In this document: positions 58,649 through 64,000 of the stretch, one piece after another
Layout: each line of letters begins with the position of its first letter
How positions within the stretch are numbered: position 1 is the stretch's first letter
Origin: Sphingomonas gei
GTDB taxonomy: Bacteria; Pseudomonadota; Alphaproteobacteria; Sphingomonadales; Sphingomonadaceae
Reading direction: 5' to 3'
NCBI RefSeq assembly: GCF_004792685.1
Contig: NZ_SRXT01000008.1
Coordinates: 124,001-188,000, forward strand
DNA length: 64,000 nucleotides
Translations under genes and position numbers: made by a program
The notes under the pieces: model-generated
Told to the model about the DNA's origin: nothing
The model's database searches: none
The model's input: only the letters and a program-made list of their open reading frames with translations

Positions 58649-60985
58649 TCACCGCGGCAGCTCCACCGTCACCAACGTCCCCTCGCCCGGTTCGGAGATC
58701 AGTTCGATCCGCCCGCCATGCGCCTCGACGAACTGCTTCGCCAGCGGCATGCCGAGCCCGAGCGCCCGCTCGCCACTGCGTGAAATCCCGTGCTGGGCGA
58801 AGCTGTCGAACGCCCGGCGCACGGCGTCGCGGCTCATCCCCGGGCCGTTGTCCGATACGATCACGCGCGCCACGCGCTCGTTGCCGTCGAGATGGAGCAG
58901 TACCCGTCCGTCCTCGGGCGTGCACGCCACGGCGTGGCGCAGCAAATGCTCGATCACTTGCCGCAAGCGCCGCAAATCCCCAGTCACGCTTCCCGCGCTG
59001 CCGGCATCCTCGACCACCAATTCGATCTTCTTGGCCTTGGCGAGCGGCGCGATCGCCTCGGCGGCTGCATTGGCGGCAAGTTCGAGATCGACCGCCACCT
59101 TCTCCAGCGGCGCGCCTTCGCCCTGCGTCAGGTCGAGCACATCGTCGACCAAGGCGCTCAGCCGATCGACCGAGGTCAGGATCGCCTCGGTATATTCGAC
59201 CGCGTTCTTGGTCAGCCGGCCCGCGAAGCCGCCGTGCAGCATCTCGGTGAAGCCCTTGATCGAGGTCAGCGGGGTGCGCAGCTCGTAGCTCATATTGGCG
59301 ACGAACGCGGTCTTGACCTGGTCCGCCGCCTCGAGCGCCTCGTTGCGATCGCGCAGCGCGCGCTCGGCGCGGTGGTGGTCGGTGGTGTCGAGCATCGTCA
59401 CCAATGCATTGCCGTCCGGCAAAGGCACCGCAGTGACGTCGAAATGCCGCCCATCGGCGAACGCCACCGTGCTGCCGCGCGTCTGCCGGTCCTTCGCCGC
59501 GAGCCGGATCAGATCGCCGAGCACTTCCGCACGCGCCGGATTGGCGAGCTTGGATCCCACTGCCTTGACCAACTGGCCGATCTGCGGATGCCCGTCGAGA
59601 AACGCGTCCTCGAAGCCCCATACCTGGCGGAACTTGCGGTTCCACAATTGCAGCCGGCCCTTGCCGAACACCCCGACCGCTTCGGCGAGGCTCTCCAGCG
59701 TCGCAGTGCGGACCTGCTGCATTTCGCCATGTTCGCGCTGCAGCTCGAACTGCTGGGTGCGGTCCTCGAAGATCAGCAGCAGCCCGCCCTCGGGCAGCGG
59801 CTGCGCGACGACGCGAAGGTGCGCTCCGGCGACGCTCCAGATCTCCTCGACCGCGTCGGGCGCGGTGAACCATTCGCGGCGCTCGGCCTTCCACGCCGGA
59901 TAGTCGCGCACTTCGGGCACACGATTGGCCTCGCGCATCCGATCGAGGACGCGATCGAATTCGGGGCGATCGGCGAGCCATTCGACCTTCATCGCGAACA
60001 TCCGGCGGAACGGCTGGTTGCAGAAAGCCAGGCTGCGATCGGGCGCGAACTGCGCCACGCCCGCGGAGAGCCGGTCGAGCATCGCGCGCTGCGCCTCGCC
60101 GAAGCGCTTCAACCCGCCGCGCAATTGCTCGTAATCCTCGATATCGACGGCGAAACCGGCGACGCCGCCGGTCGGCAGCGGCACGTCGTGGAGCCGCAGC
60201 ATCCGGCGCGCGCCGCCGATCGTCGCCGGCATAGCAGCGGTCTGCGCCTCGCCGGTGTCGCGCGCGATCGCGGCGTTGGCGAGCGGCCCACCCAGTCCTG
60301 CGCCTTCGACCAGTTCGAGCCCGTGCGTCACCACGTCCTCGCTATTGCCGCCCTCGACGGCGCGGACATAAGCCGAATTGACCATCAGCAGCTTGAGATC
60401 GGGGCCGCGATACCACATCGGCATCGGCGCGGTTTCGATGAGCGCGGTCAGCGCGTCGAAGGCGGCGCGCAGCCGCGTCGTTTCGTTCTGGAGGCGATCG
60501 ATCTCGCTCTGGCTCTCGGTCGCGTCGAGGAACCACAATATCACGCCGCTCTGCCCGCGCATCCCGTCGGGCGCGCGCTCACCGATCACCAGCAGCGCGC
60601 GTTCGGATCCCTGCGCGCGCACTGCCAGGCTGAACGGCTGCCCCGCTTTCTGCGCGGCGATCACATGATTTTCGAGCATTTCGGCATCGCCGGCCACGAG
60701 GCCGCTTTCGATTCCGGCAAGGTCCGAAAGTTCGCGCGGCAACAGATCGAGACCCAGCCAGTCGGCCAGCCGCCGCGGCACTTCGACTCGCCCGTCGGGA
60801 CGGACGCGCATCGCCTGGGCGGGCGAACTCGCCAGTAACGCGGCCAGGCGCGTGTTGCGATCGGTCTCCTCGCGCGCTTCGGCACGCGCGCGCAGCCCGG
60901 CGAACAGCATCCACATCGCACCGAGCAGCAGCACGGCGAGCACTGCCCCCGCAAGTATCGCCGCCGATTGCGGAAGCTCGATCAA
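58649..60985 (-). CDS. divL: DivL-like cell-cycle kinase with Tyr in place of the phosphoacceptor His
   Basis: 778 residues from a TTG (GGAG upstream). One N-terminal membrane helix (about 8-29) is followed by several PAS-like regions (about 60-520, including ALIETAPMPMWYRGPDLKLLMVN and ATLESLAEAVGVFGKGRLQLWN) and a HisKA-HATPase core. The H box reads FVANMSYELRTPLTS with Tyr567 (codon TAC at 59285-59287) where kinases have His. The N box is HLLRHAVACTP with His684 instead of the Mg-binding Asn, while G1 (VSDNGPGM) and G2 (GLGMPLAK) are intact. Tyr replacement, domain layout and length (about 770) match Caulobacter DivL, which controls CckA. It probably acts as a signalling pseudokinase. Confidence 0.9.
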   Translation of the reverse strand: MIELPQSAAILAGAVLAVLLLGAMWMLFAGLRARAEAREETDRNTRLAALLASSPAQAMRVRPDGRVEVPRRLADWLGLDLLPRELSDLAGIESGLVAGDAEMLENHVIAAQKAGQPFSLAVRAQGSERALLVIGERAPDGMRGQSGVILWFLDATESQSEIDRLQNETTRLRAAFDALTALIETAPMPMWYRGPDLKLLMVNSAYVRAVEGGNSEDVVTHGLELVEGAGLGGPLANAAIARDTGEAQTAAMPATIGGARRMLRLHDVPLPTGGVAGFAVDIEDYEQLRGGLKRFGEAQRAMLDRLSAGVAQFAPDRSLAFCNQPFRRMFAMKVEWLADRPEFDRVLDRMREANRVPEVRDYPAWKAERREWFTAPDAVEEIWSVAGAHLRVVAQPLPEGGLLLIFEDRTQQFELQREHGEMQQVRTATLESLAEAVGVFGKGRLQLWNRKFRQVWGFEDAFLDGHPQIGQLVKAVGSKLANPARAEVLGDLIRLAAKDRQTRGSTVAFADGRHFDVTAVPLPDGNALVTMLDTTDHHRAERALRDRNEALEAADQVKTAFVANMSYELRTPLTSIKGFTEMLHGGFAGRLTKNAVEYTEAILTSVDRLSALVDDVLDLTQGEGAPLEKVAVDLELAANAAAEAIAPLAKAKKIELVVEDAGSAGSVTGDLRRLRQVIEHLLRHAVACTPEDGRVLLHLDGNERVARVIVSDNGPGMSRDAVRRAFDSFAQHGISRSGERALGLGMPLAKQFVEAHGGRIELISEPGEGTLVTVELPR

Positions 60986-61081
60986 ACCGCCACTCCACGG
61001 CTTCGCTGTGCCATCATCGCCAACCCTTAGGCAAAGCGGTGCGGATCGGAAAGCGGCTTGGTGGTCTGGCTATGCCTCGAC

Positions 61082-61312
61082 CTACCTGCGCAGCACGCGC
61101 TGCAGCCAGGACTTGCGAACCGGAACCGCAGGCGCGGGTACGGCGGCGGAAGCATCCACTTTGTCGGGCGAGTCGATCGACAGGTGCAGCATTAGCCGCC
61201 GCGTCTCGTCTTCGAGCCCCTCCTCTTCGGGATCGCCCATGGCCGAACGCAGGATCTCGGCGATCCTTTCATGCGCATAGCCGGTATCTTGGTTTGCTAG
61301 TTTATCCTTCAC
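61082..61312 (-). CDS. Small hypothetical protein
   Basis: 76 residues from a GTG at 61312, 3 nt after the stop of the next gene upstream. The first half is charged and helical (HERIAEILRSAMGDPEEEGLEDETRRLMLHL), followed by an Ala/Pro linker and a basic tail ending SWLQRVLRR. I do not recognise the family. Tight spacing with the neighbouring gene supports it as real. Confidence 0.5.
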   Translation of the reverse strand: MKDKLANQDTGYAHERIAEILRSAMGDPEEEGLEDETRRLMLHLSIDSPDKVDASAAVPAPAVPVRKSWLQRVLRR

Positions 61313-61315
61313 AAG

Positions 61316-61579
61316 TCAGCGGTCGAACGAAGCAAGTGCATCCTCGGATGCAAGCGCCTCCGGCCCGGCGCGGCGGTCCGATGCAAATGCCAGATCGACC
61401 GACTGAACCTCGGACGGGCGGGCGGAAAGATCGGGCGACCAGTCCGCCAACCGCTGCTGCTGGTAGAATTCGAACGAGCCGGACGCGGCGTAATTGGCGA
61501 GACCCATGCCCGCGACACTGCCGCACATGAAAATCCCGGCACATCCCAGTGCCAGCTTGGCAATCAGCACATGTCGCAT
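61316..61579 (-). CDS. Small hypothetical protein with N-terminal membrane segment
   Basis: 87 residues. Residues 5-27 are hydrophobic (IAKLALGCAGIFMCGSVAGMGLA), either a signal peptide or an anchor, and the rest is polar (FEFYQQQRLADWSPDLSA). I do not recognise the family. It lies upstream of and nearly touches the 76-residue gene, forming a small unit between the TonB receptor and divL. Confidence 0.5.
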   Translation of the reverse strand: MRHVLIAKLALGCAGIFMCGSVAGMGLANYAASGSFEFYQQQRLADWSPDLSARPSEVQSVDLAFASDRRAGPEALASEDALASFDR

Positions 61580-61654
61580 TCTCAGCTCCCTGTCGCAGCG
61601 AATAACGTAGGCCGGGTAACCGACGTTCCCGAATTGGGCTTCGACCCAAAGGAA

Positions 61655-61680
61655 AAGGGCCCGGCTTTCGCCGGACCCTT
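61655..61680 (-). terminator. Intrinsic terminator of the right-edge TonB receptor
   Basis: On the minus strand AAGGGTCCGGC pairs with GCCGGGCCCTT around a GAAA loop (one G-U pair), followed by TTTTCC. It lies 31 nt after the receptor stop at 61711, exactly where a terminator is expected. Confidence 0.75.
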
Positions 61681-61710
61681 CGCCGCTTCCAACCGGGCCG
61701 CTTTCGAGGC

Positions 61711-64000
61711 TCAGAGCTTCATCCGCGCGCCGACAAAGCCGAAGCGACCCACCGAGCTGACCGGATAGGTGGTCGTCCCGATATCGGGGCGCTGGCCGAA
61801 CACATTGTTCACGCCGCCATAGATCTGGAACTGATCGTTGACGTCGAAGGCCGCATAGACGTCATGCTGCCAGCGCTGCTTGAGCCAGAAATATTCCGGC
61901 GCGACGATGTCCTCATTGCCCTCGATCTCGAGGTTGCTGAAGCGCAGCGTCTTGTCGAACCACTGGATGCCATAATTGATCGTCACCGGGCCCTTCTGCC
62001 AGGTGAGGTCGCCGGTCACCGTGTATTTCGGCGCGCGGTACAGGCTCTCCTGGCGCCGGTTGGTCACGTCTGCCCCTGGGGTGCCGACGAACTGCAGACG
62101 GTCGAGATAATTGCCGACCACCGACAGGTTGAACGTGCCGAGCGTATCGGTGCGCAGCCGGTAGTTCAGATTGACGTCGAGCCCGGCGGTGCGGAACTCG
62201 GCGACGTTCTGCGGCGTCACCGTGAAGCCGGTGATGAAGCCGGGAGTCGCGCCGCCATTCTGCCGCACGATCCCGCCGCAGAAGACATTGTCGAGCGTCG
62301 GCTGATCGACGCAGAGCTGGGCGATCTGCTCGGGCGCGACGGTGTTGATCGCGTTCTCGAGGCGGATGTCGTACCAGTCGGCGCGCAGCGACAGGCCGGG
62401 AACGAAGCGCGGCTGCAGGATCGCACCCACCGTCCAGGTGGTCGCCTCTTCCTGGCGCAGATTGGCATTGCCGCCCTGGAAGCCGGGGATGTTCGACGAG
62501 CGCGTGTCGCGGAACGTCGCCGGATCGGCACCGAGCCCGCCCAGCAGCGCCGCGCAATTCGCCGCGCGATACTGGGTGCCGTTGGGCAATTCGTTGGTGT
62601 TGCACGGATCGGTGATGAACTCGAACGTCTGCGACAGCCCCGAGAACAATTCGCCGATATTCGGGGCGCGGACCGCCTTCGAATAGGTGCCGGTGAAGGT
62701 GATGTCGCGCACCGGCGCGAAGCTGCCGTCGACCTTCCACGACGTGGTGTTGCCGATCGTCGAATAGTCCGAATAGCGCACCGCGCCGCCCACTTCGAGC
62801 TGATGCACGAAGCCGTTGCGGATCAGCGGAATGCGCAGCTCGCCGAACACTTCCTTGACGTCATATTCACCAGCATCGGTGGTCAGTGCATTGGTGAAGG
62901 TGAGACCCTGGGCCGCGATCGCGTCGGGAATGAAGCGGCTCTTCTCCTTGCGATATTCGGCGCCGACCGAGAAGGCGACCGCGCCGCCGGGGAGCGTGAA
63001 CAGCCCGCCGAGATCACCCGACAGATAGGCGCTGGCGACATGCTGCTCGATCCGTGCCCGATCGGTGGTATCGGTGCGGATCCAGTCGAGCGCCGCCTGG
63101 CTGTTCCGGTTCTCGCCGAAGATGTTGAGCGGAATGCACTGGCCCGCCGCGAACGTCGTCGGCGCGAACACGTCGCGAGTCGAGTTATAGGGCTGGTTCG
63201 GGACCGCGGTCGGGTCGACATTGACGCGGCAGGTCGGGCCGTTGGGGCCCTGCACCACGTCGATCGCGGCATAGAAGCGGTCGTCGAGAATGTCGCCGAT
63301 ATAGCGGCTGGTAACGTCGGTGCGGCCGTAGGTGTACGACGCCTCGTAATTGAGGTGGCTGCTTAGTTCGCCGCGCACGCCGATGACGCCGCGCCAGGTC
63401 TCGCGGGTGATGTCCTCGCCGCGCCGGCCGAGGTCGAAATTGTCGCGGTTGACGAGGATCTCGCAGGCTTCGAGGTCGCCCGTGTCGGGGTCGTCGCACG
63501 CACCGGCCGCCGTTGCCGCCTGGTTGGCGGCAAGCGCGCCTGCAGGCAGGAACGGATTGTCCGGCTGGGTCAGCAGATAATAGTCATAGGTCGGCTGGCC
63601 GAGCGAATAGCTGCGCGTGTTGGCGTATTTGCCCTCGGCGAAGATCGTCACCTTATCCGAAACGTCGAAATGCGCGATGGCGTTCGCGACATGACGGCGG
63701 ACGTCCGGCAGCAGATCGTTGACGTAATCCGAGATCGAGGTGCCGTTGCCGCCCTGCTGGTAGAAATTGGGCACGAAGCGGCCCGGATCGAACGCAGTCA
63801 GCCCACCGCCGAAGCCGACGAAATAATCGGGGAAGCCATCGGCGTTGACGTCGATGCCGCCTTCGCGGTTGGTGTCGTAATAGCGGACATCCTTGAGTGG
63901 AACATAGTCCGGAATGCCGTTGGTCGCGCCGCCGGTATAGCCCGACTGGTTCTCGGGATCGTCGGGGTTCAGATAGAAGCCCGTCCGCTCGGTGCCGCTG
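61711..64000 (-). CDS. TonB-dependent receptor, N-terminus beyond the window
   Basis: About 763 residues are visible with no stop up to the right edge. The sequence is barrel: repeated amphipathic beta strands such as NYEASYTYGRTDVTSRY, GAVAFSVGAEYRKEKSRF and VGGAVRYSDYSTIG, the conserved TGTYSKAVRAPNIGELFSG, and a C-terminal segment FGFVGARMKL. The plug domain and signal peptide are outside. The YSKAVRAPNIGELF and EATTWTVGAILQPRF pattern fits the sphingomonad group that imports sugars, peptides or siderophores. The substrate cannot be told. A clear terminator follows. Confidence 0.92.
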   Translation of the reverse strand, partial: SGTERTGFYLNPDDPENQSGYTGGATNGIPDYVPLKDVRYYDTNREGGIDVNADGFPDYFVGFGGGLTAFDPGRFVPNFYQQGGNGTSISDYVNDLLPDVRRHVANAIAHFDVSDKVTIFAEGKYANTRSYSLGQPTYDYYLLTQPDNPFLPAGALAANQAATAAGACDDPDTGDLEACEILVNRDNFDLGRRGEDITRETWRGVIGVRGELSSHLNYEASYTYGRTDVTSRYIGDILDDRFYAAIDVVQGPNGPTCRVNVDPTAVPNQPYNSTRDVFAPTTFAAGQCIPLNIFGENRNSQAALDWIRTDTTDRARIEQHVASAYLSGDLGGLFTLPGGAVAFSVGAEYRKEKSRFIPDAIAAQGLTFTNALTTDAGEYDVKEVFGELRIPLIRNGFVHQLEVGGAVRYSDYSTIGNTTSWKVDGSFAPVRDITFTGTYSKAVRAPNIGELFSGLSQTFEFITDPCNTNELPNGTQYRAANCAALLGGLGADPATFRDTRSSNIPGFQGGNANLRQEEATTWTVGAILQPRFVPGLSLRADWYDIRLENAINTVAPEQIAQLCVDQPTLDNVFCGGIVRQNGGATPGFITGFTVTPQNVAEFRTAGLDVNLNYRLRTDTLGTFNLSVVGNYLDRLQFVGTPGADVTNRRQESLYRAPKYTVTGDLTWQKGPVTINYGIQWFDKTLRFSNLEIEGNEDIVAPEYFWLKQRWQHDVYAAFDVNDQFQIYGGVNNVFGQRPDIGTTTYPVSSVGRFGFVGARMKL

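Noticed and set aside
58790..60838. 682-codon plus-strand open frame
   Set aside because: It is antisense to divL, whose PAS and kinase motifs are clear.
1..64000. CRISPR arrays, tRNA or rRNA genes, insertion sequences, prophage genes, toxin-antitoxin or restriction modules
   Set aside because: I looked for regularly spaced repeats, transposase or integrase motifs and tRNA-like segments, and saw none.

Overview
The window looks like chromosomal DNA of a sphingomonad (Alphaproteobacteria, Sphingomonadales; most likely Sphingomonas or a close relative). The evidence is the very high G+C content, dense GTG/TTG starts with ATGA/GTGA overlaps, lineage-typical families (DUF6356, DUF3088, DUF4173, many TonB-dependent receptors), a DivL-type cell-cycle kinase, clustered GANTC sites and several families of intergenic inverted repeats. 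I see no rRNA, tRNA, insertion sequence, prophage or CRISPR array. Coding density is high and genes run in short operons on both strands.

Region by region. (1) 1-3192, minus strand: an MHS-type MFS transporter, NasT (ANTAR antiterminator) and NasS (nitrate sensor, cut by the left edge), all overlapping. (2) 3292-7943, plus strand: DUF6356 protein, an FAD/NAD(P)-binding protein, then tyrosine catabolism (hpd, hmgA) and a small Rieske protein. (3) 8025-17047: leucine/isovalerate degradation (isovaleryl-CoA dehydrogenase, methylcrotonyl-CoA carboxylase beta and alpha subunits, a MaoC hydratase), with an inverted M13 peptidase, an NTF2-like secreted protein, a DUF3088 protein and a GNAT enzyme between them. 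(4) 17290-24802: an aromatic-type FAD monooxygenase, a serine hydrolase, a stand-alone MreB, and a BetI-like regulator divergent from a Rieske oxygenase plus CrtI/PYROXD2-like flavoprotein operon. (5) 24768-28695: a two-component system translationally coupled to a DUF4173 membrane protein.

(6) 28801-49205 is the most striking part. It is a glycan utilisation locus with a ROK sugar kinase, two MFS sugar transporters, a ROK-family repressor, a TonB-dependent receptor, three GH92 alpha-mannosidases, a GH125 exo-alpha-1,6-mannosidase, a GH43 enzyme and a GH2 enzyme. The inferred job is uptake and trimming of alpha-mannosides such as N-glycans or yeast mannan, import of released mannose, and its phosphorylation. 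Two separate transcription units of the locus share an upstream motif (CCAATTGACAAA...TGCTTT) that is a candidate operator.

(7) 49457-60985, minus strand: a housekeeping block divL - tsaE - amgK - murU - addB - addA - trxA. It covers cell-cycle control, the t6A tRNA modification ATPase, peptidoglycan sugar recycling, recombinational repair and thioredoxin. The DivL homologue has Tyr instead of His at the phosphoacceptor position and a degenerate N box. Two inverted-repeat elements in this block lie so that their edges appear to supply the Shine-Dalgarno sequences of addB and tsaE. (8) 61082-64000: two small unknown proteins and the C-terminal part of a second TonB-dependent receptor, cut by the right edge.

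All function names come from reading motifs and family resemblance by eye; no database search was run.
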